Under the pieces are notes generated by a model. That model was not told the origin of the DNA. It ran no database searches and saw only the letters and a program-made list of their open reading frames with translations. From positions 3,647,824 through 3,711,823 of the forward strand of contig SSBO01000003.1 of assembly GCA_005281725.1 (NCBI GenBank): a stretch of 64,000 bases of DNA. Direction: 5' to 3'. Numbering within the stretch: position 1 is the stretch's first letter; each line of letters begins with the position of its first letter. This document shows, piece after piece, positions 13,017 to 26,600 of this stretch. The stretch comes from Wuchereria bancrofti (taxonomy: Eukaryota; Nematoda; Chromadorea; Rhabditida; Onchocercidae). The position numbers and the translations under genes are program-made.

Positions 13017-13080
13017 TTGAAGAGTTAATTAATTTTAGACTGAATTAATTAATTTTTCGACTGAATTAATTAATTTTTCG
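13017..13080. repeat. 21-base tandem repeat, about three copies
   Basis: Unit GACTGAATTAATTAATTTTTC starts at 13038 and 13059, with a degenerate copy just before. Each unit holds the palindrome TTAATTAA. Confidence 0.75.
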
Positions 13081-16000
13081 TTTTGTTTACTTCTATTCAT
13101 TTGATGCAATCTAAAAATATTTTGTTTTTGTTTTTGTTTTATTCATGCTTCCAAATATTATGAAAATAATCTGCAACAATTTATCTTTGCTGTGAAAAAA
13201 AGATAAAGAAGCATTCATTCCGTGTTCAAATTGCAAACTTTTTTTCTAAATTGTTTTCTAACTTTTATAAAATTTGAGTTCAATAAACTTTCTGCAAAAT
13301 TTTAAAAGTAACTTTAAAAGTATTTTATTGATAAAGCGAAAAAATATGCTGCAAAAAAAATGCAAAAAAAACTTGCAGTTCAAAAGAAAATTATTACCGA
13401 GAACATAAGCATTAGCATTAATATATAGTTTGAAAATTAGAAGTTGAGCAGATATATAGTCAAGTTTTAAAACTTTTTAACATTTTGTTTGAAATTTAAA
13501 TTTGTATAGCAAAAAAGTTTCTATAATAATTATCAAACGTTTCCTTAATTTTTTATTGTTATCTTTTGCAAAAAAAATTCATAAAGTACTAAATAATTGA
13601 ACACAAAATTTCATATGTAATTATAAATTTGGACAAAATATTTGTGCAAAATGAATTTGAGTAAATATTAAGAAATTAAATGCAAATTTGAATATGCAAC
13701 TACGCTTATTTAATTTTGCCATATGAGTAGAATTATTAAAAGTGGTCAATAATTGATAATATTCTATGAATGAATTGCGGGAAAGGAAAAAAAGGAAAAA
13801 TTAAATAATTATATTTTTTTAGAATAATTATTATTTTCTCAATTGTTATTCATCATCATTCTTTTTCTTGTTCAAAATTACTTTTTTTCTTTCTTTTTTT
13901 ATTTTTCTATTTGAAAAATAAAAATTGCTATTCTTTTTTCTTTCTTTTTTTTTTTTTTTTGCATAAAGTAATGTGCGAAAATCTTTATTGCTTCTGCAAG
14001 AATAGCATTGTTAAATATTCAAACTAAGGCATCTAAAAATTGCCTTTTGAGCTTAAGTTAAATAGATATTTAGTAATTTTGACAGGAAAAGGAACAAAAA
14101 AATAATTCCAATTTTAGTAAAAAATAAAATTTTGGCATAACTAATTTCTAATTTTCTAATAACTAATATATTCAGATTACAATTTTAATATTATGATTTA
14201 TTATTTAATGTTATAATTTATTGTATTTTCTGTTACATTATTGAACCAGTGATAATATAATCTTATATTTCCTTTCTTTTTTTTTTTAATTTTTATCGAG
14301 AAAGAATTATTTTTAATTAAATTTTTTTTTTTTGTTTTTCTTTTTTTGACAACAATAGTGAATGATTAGTTTGTTTTAAGTTATAATTAATTATTCATGT
14401 TAGTTTATATTTTTAAATCACCTATCACATACATTTAAAAATTTTTAAATTCATTTTAACAAATACTGGAATGAATATTATTAACTTGTGCTAAAGGTAA
14501 TTGCTACATCATAACGATATCGTTTTATAGTTGAGAGAGAGGGGAAAAAAAAAGAAAAATAAAAGAAAAATTCATTTAATACTTGGAAAAAGTAAATTAG
14601 TTTTTAATGGTTTAGTACTTATTAGATTTCAATTTCAACTTTATATTCATTATTTTGCTAGCTTGGAAATGCTATATATTCAGTTATAATAATGTCTTAT
14701 TTTGGATGAAATGATACAAAAGTGTTCATTTTTTCTTTTTCTTTTTAACTCGATAATATCAGTTCTGTCATTTCATCATAATATTATAATTGCATGAAAT
14801 TAATTTAGAAAAACAAAAAAAAAAAAAATTTTTTTTGAATTGAAGTAGTAATAGTAATAGTTATTTGTTGTTCATTCTTGATTTTTTATTTTCTTCCATC
14901 GTTTTTTTTATTACATAAAGTAAAATTTTTATGATTATTCTCTTCAATTAAAAATTAGAAATCTACTTTTGAATTTAAATTTTAATTTGATATTAATAAA
15001 TATTTAATATTTGTTGTTTTATTTTATTTCCATTTATTAAAAAATTTTTTGCTTTCGTTTTATTTCTACTAGCAAATAGTTATAAATCATTAGAATGGTT
15101 TTACTTCTATAGCATTTAGCGATTTATCACTTTCCATCTTTTGTAAATGCATTTCATTTCTTAAAACATTTAGCCTTTCATCACGTAAGTAATTTTTTCT
15201 TTACGTAAGTGCTTCTTCTTTTTAAAGTATTTTAGTATATTTTGCCATCCTTGAAATACAAATATTCTTTTGTTAAAAAAAAAAAGAAACGAAAAATTTC
15301 TCTCACATTTAATGCTCATTTTAAAAGCATTTCTTCATTTAACTTTTACTACTACGCTTTTACTTTTTCTATTATGATTGTCATAATTAAAAATATTTTT
15401 ATTATATTTATCATCATTCATCATTTTATTCTGTCATGATTGCTATGATTAAATATTTTACTATAAATAATCAATATCTAATCTTTTATCATCATTCATT
15501 ATGATTATTACACTTCCTTTTCTCATATTCATTAGACTATGCTAATAAAGTGTTTAAAATATAAGAAAGTATTATCGGATTTAAACATTTACGACTACTA
15601 AATGTGATAACATTTTGATTAGTTTATTTGATATATCAATTTGTTATTTAAATTTATCAATTATCTCATTTATTTGAATTCTTCTATTTTCATTTCAAAG
15701 ATACATCATTTTTAATTATAGCTTAATGAAAATGTTATTTACATTACATTAGCTATAATTTTAAGTCATTTAGCACTATTTATTGTCGACAAGATTATAT
15801 AAGCTGTTCTATTTAAATGATTTAATTATTAATGCACTGACAATTTCAACTCTTAGTTATCAACATTATCACTAATCTTTTATTATTCTACATCTTGATC
15901 CTGATGATGTCAAACATTATTCACTTTATTATAACACTAGTTAATAATATTTTAAAAATATGTCGAAAGTTTGGTGAGCAATTTTTAGCACAAGTTTCAA

Positions 16001-18494
16001 AAGCTCGATTTAGTACTATTTACTACTACTAATCTATTCGAAATTAAATTATATATATAAAAGATAAAGAATATATAACCTTAAAAAAAATTATAGCTAA
16101 AATATTATTTTAATATAGCCTCTATTTACCTTACGTATAATTCATATTTTTAAATTTTGGTTTTGCATGATTTAACGACAAAGCATCTAGCGGTAACAAT
16201 TTCTTTTCACAATGATGAATTAAAGTCAGAATAATCGAAAGAATTCAATTACAAATTTCTTTATTAATGAAATTCTATTATTCAGTCTTCCATCGCTTGC
16301 TCTTGGCTATTCACTGTTTAAATAAAATTATATATTACTTCTCTCCCTCTTCTTCCATCACTAATTTCTTATTTCTATCTTTATAGTACTATTTCATGCT
16401 AATTTTAGAGAAAATTTGAAATTCATTAGCTTAATTAATTATTATTTCTGTTATTTACGAAAATTTTTGAACTCTATTATTTCTTATTTTAACCTTATCA
16501 TCATACCCTCTACTTGAAAAAAATTAACCTTATTATTTCTTTTATTTAAAATAAAAAATTTTAATCTTCCTCGTTTAGCTAATTATTCTTTCTTTTTCTT
16601 CCTCATTTCTTCAAACAAGAATTCATCCAATCGTTATAGTTAAATTTCATTTAGCCAATCTACAAAAACTTAACAAAATTTTTCATTTCACTTATTTTCA
16701 TGATTATTAATTACTACTCATTAATAATAAATTATTTGTTTGCCTAATATTTATTGCTGATCATGTAAGACTTTTAGTATACTTATAGCATATTGTCCAA
16801 GTATTTATTTAACTAATAATAAGACTTGTTTTTTCTTTTTTCTCTTTCCTCAGCATAAAAATTTCTTTTTTTTTTGAAAAGATCCTTTTCCCTCATATTG
16901 AATATCCAGCAAACACCAAAGTTTGTACTTTGCTTTTTCTTCTCCTTCTTTAAAAAAAAAAAATAAAAATTATTATTTTTTACTTCAACTGCTGTTAGTT
17001 ATCACTGCAAATTATATATTCGAAAAAAGAAAAAATGATATCTTTGCTATGATAGCAAAATTAAAAGTGATTGTAGTAAGTAGTAATGCTTTTATCATAA
17101 TGATAATAAAATAATAACAATGAGAGATGAATAAATACTCTCAGAAAATTATTTAATTCTTTTTTTTTTTCAATATTTTTCCTGATACGAATATGAAGAT
17201 CAGAGCCAGTCATGATAGTCTATTAAGAAACAATGAAATTATTATCATACAAATTAAAATCCAATCAAGTAAAGCATTATTTTCAGGATAAAATTAGAGA
17301 TATTTTAAATAACTTTTATTATTTTTTAAGTGATTTTATCTTATCAATTCAATAATCGTATTAATTACTTAGAATTGATACAATTTTGTTAATTATAATC
17401 AATTACTACAATCATTTTTGTTATTTTAATATCTGAATTTAATTTAAAATTTAATTTAAAGAATTTAAAATAAGAATTCTTTTCACGTAAATATTTTTTT
17501 CCGCTTTTGATGATTTAATAAATGTAAATGTTTTCATATTTTTATGTTTTGATTTGAACAAACTGAACAGTTAGTGCTATCTGAAATCTCACAGTTCATT
17601 AAATCATTCCTAAAAATTTTATTATTCGCAATTCCTAAGTGCCTAATTAGCTATTTTTATTATGAACAATTTTGTTATTTGCTATTTTTACTTTGTTTAC
17701 TGAAATACATTTTATTACAAAATTAAAACTTAATTTATGCATAAATCTAATATGAAAAATGAAATGGTAATAAAAGAGAAAGGAAAAGAAATAAAGAAGG
17801 GAAAAGGAAAAATATTTGAATTTTGCTATATATTGTCGTATTGAGAATGATTTAATGAGATAGCTTACACAAATATGGTCCTAATTATTTCTCATTTCTT
17901 TTTTTCTGAAAGTAAAGAAATAATATTTCAGATTAAAATATAATTCAAAAAGAAAAAACTTCCCTTTTTCTTTTTCCTCTCTCTCTCCCTTTCATCCTTC
18001 TTTTCTCTTTCATTTTTTCTATGCAAATAATTTAATTGCAAATTTAATAAATGTTTACTACTCATTTTTTCTTTTTTTTAAAGATTATTTTATCTAATGA
18101 TAATATTTTACTATGAATTATAATGCATGATAAAAAATGATAAATGATTACGACATTTCTTTTTTTTTTTGGCTATACTATTTTTTAACAAAAAGATATC
18201 TTAGAGGCATGTAAGATTAAATCAAGCGAAATATTTAAAAGGTTTGTTGACATAGTTTATAAAGGTATAACAGTTATTTATGGATATGTCTATGTCTTTT
18301 GTTCACAACAAAAAAAAGAGAAAAAAGATGGAAAAAAGTTTTTCTCAAATTTATGTAATAAATTTATTTTTTCTTTTTTAAAAAAAGACGACGAAGAAAA
18401 GAAGGAAATTTTTAATATTCGTAAAGAAGAGAGATATGGCATAAAATTAAAGCCATTTGTGTGATTATATTTTATTTACTTCGTTTTGAATTAG

Positions 18495-18495
<1 letters not shown>

Positions 18496-18535
<40 letters not shown>

Positions 18536-18540
18536 TGTGT
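18496..18540. repeat. TG microsatellite
   Basis: About 17 TG units followed by an interrupted GGGTGTGTGT end. Confidence 0.95.
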
Positions 18541-19474
18541 CCGTCTGTTCATGTGTAAAGACGATTGAATGCCCAAAGGATATTTTCATCTGAAACTTTC
18601 TTTTCTTTTTGCTTAAAATTATGTCATACATATTAAAGCTAAGTCAATTTTGTAATAGCATTTTTGCGTATGAAAAAAAGAATTTCCCAAATTTCCGGCT
18701 CAATTTCCGGCTTACTTTTTAACCGAATCAAAATATTTCACCTTATTATTGCGTAAGTGAATGATGAAGAGAAAACTTTTCAAATAAGCATTGCTAATAT
18801 ATGTTTTATGTTATGGAATAATATAAGAAATTTACAAAAAAAAAAAAAGATCGTGATTTAATTTTAATAAAATAATTATATTAGTGATAGAATAAAGAAA
18901 AAGTTTGAATAATTATGATAATATAATTTCCATTTTATAAATGCCCAATGATTTGCCAAGAAGAAGTTTTTAAAAACTGTATTTACATTTGAAATTATGC
19001 ATATGAAATCAAATTGATATAGAATAGTTAAAAATAATGTAATATTATACTTTTACTTATAAATAATTTCAACATTTAAAGATCGCAATTCCTTTTATAT
19101 AAATTAAATATTGCAGGAATTATTTCATTTCTCTCATACATGAAATCAAAATTTAATCAAATTTTTTTAAAAATATACATATATCTAAATTTATCTTTAT
19201 GCTATTTAAAAATATATACATATTTTAAAAATTTTTTAAATATTTATACATTTTGATTTTTTGCATATATCTGTACACTTATAATTAAAATACTCGAAAT
19301 ATTGAATTTTCTATCATTATTTTTATAAGAATTGAGCATAATTATTTAAACAAATAAAAATTTCACCATCATTTTAATCTTTTCAGAAAAAAGCAATCCT
19401 TTAAATTTAGATAGAATCGGAGAAAAAAAACTGGAAAACAAAAAAAAGAAAGAAAGAATTGAAATTTCAGTGAT

Positions 19475-22400
19475 ATGAGTTGGGCTGTACAACAAATAAC
19501 ATTGTATACAATTTGCATACCTATCATTTTTGCATTATGTATTTTGGCAGCATTCTGTAATGTACTGGTATTACTAGCACGAATTCAAATTAGAAATCGA
19601 AGTGGAGCATTGGAATTAACATTTTCATTGGCTGTATCAGATATTTGGACATCAATTGTTGTCGTTGCATCATTATTTCGAAATTCATATATGCCTGTTG
19701 TTTTGGGTATTAATTATTCATCCGTATGTTTCTCGCTTACTTTAGAGGTAATTAACTTTTCTGATATACATATGTATTTATTTCTTTATTTAATTTCAAA
19801 TAAAACAAGAAAAAATTGTAAAGTATTGCCAAAAAAAAGGAGAATTTTTATCGAAATTTGAATTATATTGCATTATTTTTTTTTCGTTATATTGCTTTCT
19901 TTTTTTTTTGTTAATTTATATCTTTTTTTTGTTAATTTTTCTTAGAATTTATTAATTAATAAATGGAAATATACTTCTGTTTTTTCTTCATTTTTTAATG
20001 GTTATTAAAAAATTTGATATATGAGAAAATTTTTAGCGCACTTTTCTTTTATTCATATTTTTCTATCTGAGCATATTACAAAATTATTATATTAATTAAT
20101 GTTTGAAATTAAATTTATTCTATCCTTATACTAAATAAGTAATAGATTCTTCAACAGATGAAAATTATTTTTTTAATTTTTGCATTATTTCAACATATAA
20201 TTTTTTCGAGTATAACAAGAATTGGAATAAAAGATTAATTTGATATTTAAATGACAATTGCACAACAAAAAAATGAAACATAACTAAGCATTAAAAATTT
20301 TTTGAGCATTTTTCAATATTATCCGTTTAATCATTCAATTCACTTGAAATAACTTTTTAATTAAATTTATGATTCAAGTCAATTCTTTGATAAAGTTGAA
20401 AAAAAAATGAATTGTTAGAAATGGAAATATGTGCGCAAATTAAAAATGTCTTTTTTTTAAAAAAGAAATTATTCCTAATCAAAATTTTATTTTTTTAAAC
20501 TTTAATTTTCTAATTTTTCTTTTTTCCAAATAAAGGAAAAAGCAAATAATTATTCAAATGTTACATTTTTGGAATTATATATTAAAAGCAGGGAATGATA
20601 TCAGTGGTTTTGTTAAATTAACTAAATTTTTAAATTTTTATATTATTTAAACTTTGCTACTGCAAATTTTTTCAAATAATTCTTCAGGCATTTCGAACAG
20701 GTGGATTATTAACTGGTCTTCTTCACCTGTCCACCTTAGCAGTTTATCATTTGGTATCTATCACACATCCATTTGATCATGGCAAATTATTAAATCAACA
20801 TAGAACTCGATTAATTGTTATTTTAATTTGGTCTTTACCGCCATTACTTCTTTTATTGTATTTTTCCGTTTGGCCTAATCAAGGATATCGAATTCAAAAT
20901 TGTTCGGTGGTGGAATTTTATGATATGCTTTACTTTCGAATGATAATTTCAATTCTTATTGTTGTACTTATGTTGTGTACCGGATTAATGTATTGGAAAT
21001 TGCTCAGGCGGCTAAATGAAGTTTGTCGAAGACTTCAATTTACTTATTTAATTTAAAAAAACAAATTTTTTCTATAAATCAGATCGAACTTTTTGTTTAT
21101 CAGTTTTTTTGTTTTCTATTTCTTTTTTTTTTTGCACATATAATACAATCAAACAAATATTGCTTAATGTAATTTATTTATTCAATTATTTTGCACAAAT
21201 ATAAATGCAGGAAATAGCATTATTTTTTATAAACTATTGAAAAAATTCGAAACAAAAATTTAGCAATGGGCTAAGCTAATTTAATAATACAAAAATTGTT
21301 TTGATTCTACAATTTTAATTTAGAAAGAGAATTTTAACACAAATATGACTGTATTTTTTCTTTTGTTTTTTCTTTTTTTCAAATAAATAATAAAATTATG
21401 ACAAAAAAGTTCTTTTTTATTATAATTAGACCAATTAATTTTAAGTGTCAAAAAAAATTAATTTAAATTAATCTTATTTTTGTTAATCTTATTTTTGTAC
21501 TATTATCAGAAGAAAAAATCTCAATAATAGCTGTAAATTTTTTTTTAGTCTTTTTCAAAATCCACAACAACAATACGTAAACATCGTATAGTGGTAGCAT
21601 CAGGTCTTATTTTTGGAACATTCGTCATAGGTTGGCTACCGGCGTCATTACTTTACATACTTACTGCGCAGGATATGCCACTTTATCATGTCAAAAGTAT
21701 TTGGCTAAATTTATTTGCTCTAACAACATTAATTCTAATTATGATTAAATCAATTACCAATCCGATCATCTATGCTACTAGGTAAATGTTAATTCTGAAT
21801 TTTTTTTAATTTTCAAAAAATTTTTTAATTTTTTTCAATCTTTTGTCTTTCATTCTTTTCTAAATAGAGAACAAAAAATTGAAAAAAATAGAATAAGCAA
21901 GACAAAAGAGATGAAATTTATAAGTTTCTAAAATTGTGCAATAAATTTTGAAAAGTTCCTCGAAATTTTTTCGAAAAAATTTTCAAAAAAATTCAAAATT
22001 TTTTCCATTCTTTTTTGTAATTAATAAAAAAATTAAAATGAGTAGTTACGAGGTAAATTACTACATTTAAAAATGAGAAAAAATTGAAAAGTTTAAAATT
22101 ATGAAATTTATTTAGCATGGAATTTATCCAGATTGCTAAAATCCAACAAGCTATTAACAATTTGAAATGAATATTATTTTTTATACAAAACATAAATGAT
22201 TGTTTCATTAAAAATTTTATCATTTGCAGAATTCCAGAAATTCGTCATTTAATTGATGAATGGCGAAATCATGTTGGAATTGGTAAGAATAGGACTAAAA
22301 ATGATAAACGAAATTGCGATGAACATGAAACATCATTTTGTAAAATTGGTGGAAGGAATAAAAATGAAATATCAAACTAAATTGAAAACTAGACAGATCG

Positions 22401-22538
22401 AAAGTAAATCAATTTTGGTGCCTGTTCCTGTCTTATTCAATTTCAATAATTGATTTCAAAAATCAGTATAAATTATTATAATTCATCATTCATTAATTTT
22501 CATTTACAGGGAAAATTGATTCGATCCGAAGGATATAA
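19475..22538 (+). CDS. Class A (rhodopsin-like) GPCR, orphan
   Basis: Five exons (19475-19747, 20688-21020, 21549-21781, 22230-22282, 22510-22538) give 306 residues. TM1 includes AFCNVLVLLA, TM2 LAVSDIW (the conserved LAxxD), TM4 a conserved Trp (LIWSLPP), TM6 FVIGWLP (in place of CWxP) and TM7 ends in NPIIY. A disulfide pair is possible between SSVC before TM3 and QNC in the second outer loop. Where class A receptors have D/ERY, this one reads AVYHL, so the usual G-protein ionic lock is missing. The inner loop before TM6 is short and basic (SFSKSTTTIRKHR) and the C-terminal tail is about 25 residues. The ATG follows a TTTCAG acceptor by four bases. I do not recognise the ligand group; a peptide or amine receptor is possible. 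The last exon rests only on phase and an in-frame stop. Confidence 0.85.
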
Positions 22539-23638
22539 ATGGATTTTGATCAATACAAGAATGCAAAAATGAATATTGAAATTCTTGAATAGCTTATTAA
22601 TTAGCATTAATTAAAAATTATTGCCTGTAAAAATTATGATATTTCACAAAATGATAGCAAAACTTGCTTGTTTGAAAAGCTACTGATTAATAAAATTTTG
22701 ATAAAAATTCAGGAAAAATGATCAGTGTAGAAATTTGCATATTTGGATGTTGTCTTATTTGAAAATATAAATTATTGTATTTCAATATTTTAAATGCCTT
22801 TTTTACATAATATTACAAATACGAAAGACTTTTATTAGTTCAAAACCAAAATTTAAATGTGGAAAACTTTAGTAAAATTTTAGTAAAAAAATTTAGAAAT
22901 AAAAATGTTGAACTTTCCAGGAAGACACACCTTATTAGTTTAGCAAAAATTAAAAATTGCTTCAAATATTTCATTTCTACCAAAATTCAAATTTAAATTC
23001 ACAAAAAATCATCACTGCTACAGCATACAGCAAATTATTTTTCGTAAAAATCAATACACACAATCATTTGTAAAGATTATTTATCAGCTAATTAATTTTC
23101 TAGCAATTATACAAGAAATTATTTAACATTGATCTGTTAAGGATACAGATTAACAAGAGCAAATTATCATAGAGGAAATGATTTAGTAAATCTCAATGAA
23201 TTTTATTTTGAAAGCAAAAATAAGCAAAAAAGAAAATGAAACATGAAACAATTAAGTTGTAAAACTTTTTGTGACTAATATAAATTGAAAAACTAAAAAA
23301 AATGCTAATTTTTGCATTTTCTTTGGTCAAATAAAAATCCAACTAAAATAACTTAAAAAAGCTTATAAATTTGAATATAACTCTAATTTATTCATAAAAA
23401 CATTCCATAAAAATACCAGTTTAAAAAAAGTTTTATTTTTTGGAAATCATAAGGCAGTTTTGTTTATTTTAATGCAAATTTTTATTGAAAATTTTTATTT
23501 TTGAACTATTAAAATTTTAAATGCATAAATTTTGTTCGTAAAAAAAGAAGAAAACGATGCAGTAATGGAATTTTTATTATTTATAATTTAACTTAAAACA
23601 ATAAATCGGTTGGTTGTTTCCAATAGCATAGGAAATTG

Positions 23639-26600
23639 ATGGCTGAGAAATCTTCCAAAGTAATTCATTCAGGTTCAAATTTTCTTTCATAATGTGGAAT
23701 TTTTATTATTTATAATTTAACTTTATTATTTGTAATTTAACTTTTTATTATTTATAATTTGACTTTCATAATGTATTTATTACAAAAAAGAAAATTTCTA
23801 CCTATCCCTTTTTATGCATTGTTATTCTAAAAATTTATAAAAAGAATTTACAAAAAAAAAAATGAAAAAACCAATTCCAATTTAGTACTGAAAAAATTTC
23901 AATTTCATCACCATTGATATTACAACTAATACTTTTTATCATTTGAACAAATAATAGTTTAATTAGAATATCAATAATCTTTTTTCATTAATTAAATTGT
24001 TATAATTTCTTAATTGATTTTTTTTTTCTTAAATTTTGGAGAAAAAACTAAATTTCAGAAACAGGAAACAAAAAAATTGCGACAGATGATATACCGAAAG
24101 GTTTAGAGGATGAAAAATATTTTCATGGTTTATTACCGCGTGAAGATTGCAATGAAATTTTGACAAAGGTATTACATTCACAATTAATATTTTGTTTTAA
24201 ATGCAATTAAAAAATAATGAGAAAAATTTTTGATTCAATTATTTATCTAATTAACTAATTTTGATTCATTTTATTCAAAATTTCACAGTTTTCTTTTTTT
24301 TTTCCTATGGGAAAGCAAAAGTATATTATTATGATAGCTAATAATAATCTTATGATAGGTTGGTGATTTCCTCGTACGTGTATCACAGCCACGACCAACT
24401 GATCCACGTGAAGTAATCATATCAGTACGCGTATCTAAAGGACAATCAGGACATTCAGTTGGTTCAAACTTATGTGATTTTCAGTATAAAAATTATTGCA
24501 TTAAAAACCACTCCAAAAATGTTCATAATTAAGTAAAATTTGAATCACTAAAAAATTTTTTTAAAATTACTTTAAGACTAAAATATTCAAAAAAAAACCC
24601 TTATTTTTTGTGAAACAATAATCCTTGTAGATTCGACATATAATAGTTAAAAAGCAAAAGCTTCCAAACGGTCAAATTGTATGGATTGCAATTGAAGCGA
24701 TCAAATTCACATCATTTTTCGAATTAATTGATCATTATGTGAAACGAGGCGATCCAATTAATCCTGAAGTAATAACTTTTTACCAGGAAGAAAAAAAAAA
24801 GAAAATAAGAAACACAAAGAAAACAAAATTGTAAATTGAAAAATTTCAGTAACTATTCAAAATTGTCTCAAAAATCTACAAGAAAAAAGATTTTTTGAAA
24901 GAAATTTATTAATAAATTGATAAGTGAAATTGGTTATTATAGAAAATATGAATTATCGATTTTCTCTCCTTTTTTGTTGCATTTTCAATAGCATAATTTT
25001 AATACAGTTGAAATGATTAAATCTTCTTTGAATTAATTATTTACATCATATTTGAATAATTAATTATCATTTTAGCTAAAGTGATAAGCAAAAGTAAACC
25101 ATTTCGTTGTCTTTTTTTACAAATTATTAAAATTATTTTTGAATAATTAAGGAACTTTTCAATAATATTCAATGATATGTTTATTGGTTGACTAGCAAAA
25201 TTGTTATTGAGATTAAATTGCTTAAGTTTTCCCACAAAATCTGCAAATTAAAAAATTTAAATCAATAAAATTTTATGAAAAAAAGGAAAGAAAAATTAAT
25301 CATCAACCGTGGGAATTTAGTTCATGATGATATTACATTTAATAAAAAAAAGGAAAAAAACTAAATGATTAAAACAATTTTGAAGCATATTTCACAATTT
25401 TTGCAATAATTAATTCAATTAATGCTTTTTCCTAAAAAAAAGTTTTTTAATTTGAAAAAAAGTTTAAAAAATATTCCTATTATACAGCTGGAAAACAGTG
25501 TATTGATTAAAGCAATTAATCGTCAACCATGGGAATTTAGTCATGATGATATTACACTTAATAAAATGCTTGGCTCTGGCGCATTTGGTGAAGTACGATC
25601 CGGTGAATTAACCATTAAGAAGAGAAAAATTGAATGTGCTGTGAAAATTGTTAGTACATAAAACGAAAGTAAAATTATACCTTTAAAAATAGAAATTTAA
25701 CTTTAATTCATATTTACCATCGATCAGTAAGTACGTACAGTTGGATTTAATTTTCTTACTAAAATTCAAGAATGAATGTACCAAAAAAAAATGAATTGTA
25801 TTGATTTTGCTGTTTTTGTATTGACTTTTATTTTTGCTTCTTTTATTTTAAAAAATTGTCTTATTTTTATTTTTGCATTAATTAGGCTAAACTTACGGTT
25901 ACGGAAGCGCAAATGGCATTTCGAAAAGAAAAAATTAAAGAAATGATGCATGAAGCACGTTTAATGCGTCATTATGATCATGATAATATTGTTCGCATTT
26001 ATGGTGTAGCAGTTGATCGTGAACCATTGATGATTGTGATCGAATTAGTAATGATAATATTATAAAATTGCATCGATGATTTTAAAAAAAAAGTCGAAAA
26101 ATTTTTTATCAGAACATTTAATTTCAAAAATCAAAAAGAAATAAAAGCAAAAGAAAGAAAATTGAAATTAAATTAATGAACTTCAAAGTTTTCTTAGCAA
26201 ATTGTAAATTATTTCTCTCTCTATGTCTATAAAATAGTATTAATATGATAACTAAGATATTCAATAATTAATGATAATTTGCAGATTAAAGGTGGATGTT
26301 TGTCAGATGATTTGAGGCAACGAAAAGGTAATATCACAGATGATGAAAAAGTTGAAAAGATGTGTCTCGGTGCAGCATATGGCTTGCAATATTTGCATTC
26401 AAAGAAATGCATTCATCGAGATATCGCAGCTCGAAATATTCTATATACAAAGGATAAAGTGGTCTGATTTATTCATCCTTTTCAATTTTTATTCATTTGT
26501 TTTCATTAAATTATTAAAAATTTCATTCTCTCATTTCATTATTTTTTTTATTTATTTATTAATTTACTTTTTTTCGGTGTTTTTTTATTAACATATTTAA

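Larger units (their letters stand above)
11733..19474. other. AT-rich gene-poor stretch
   Basis: About 7.7 kb without a supportable exon on either strand; open frames here are low-complexity F/I/K/N-rich runs. It holds long T and A homopolymers, ATT/ATC-rich patches around 15.3-16.8 kb, a short tandem repeat (13017-13080) and a TG microsatellite (18496-18540). The last part should include the promoter of the GPCR gene, but no specific element stands out. Confidence 0.6.

Noticed and set aside
22253..22453. 66-residue + strand frame overlapping the GPCR end
   Set aside because: Starts inside a GPCR exon in another frame, is Met/Lys/Ile-rich and has no motif. The GPCR exon with phase and donor at 22283 explains the sequence better.
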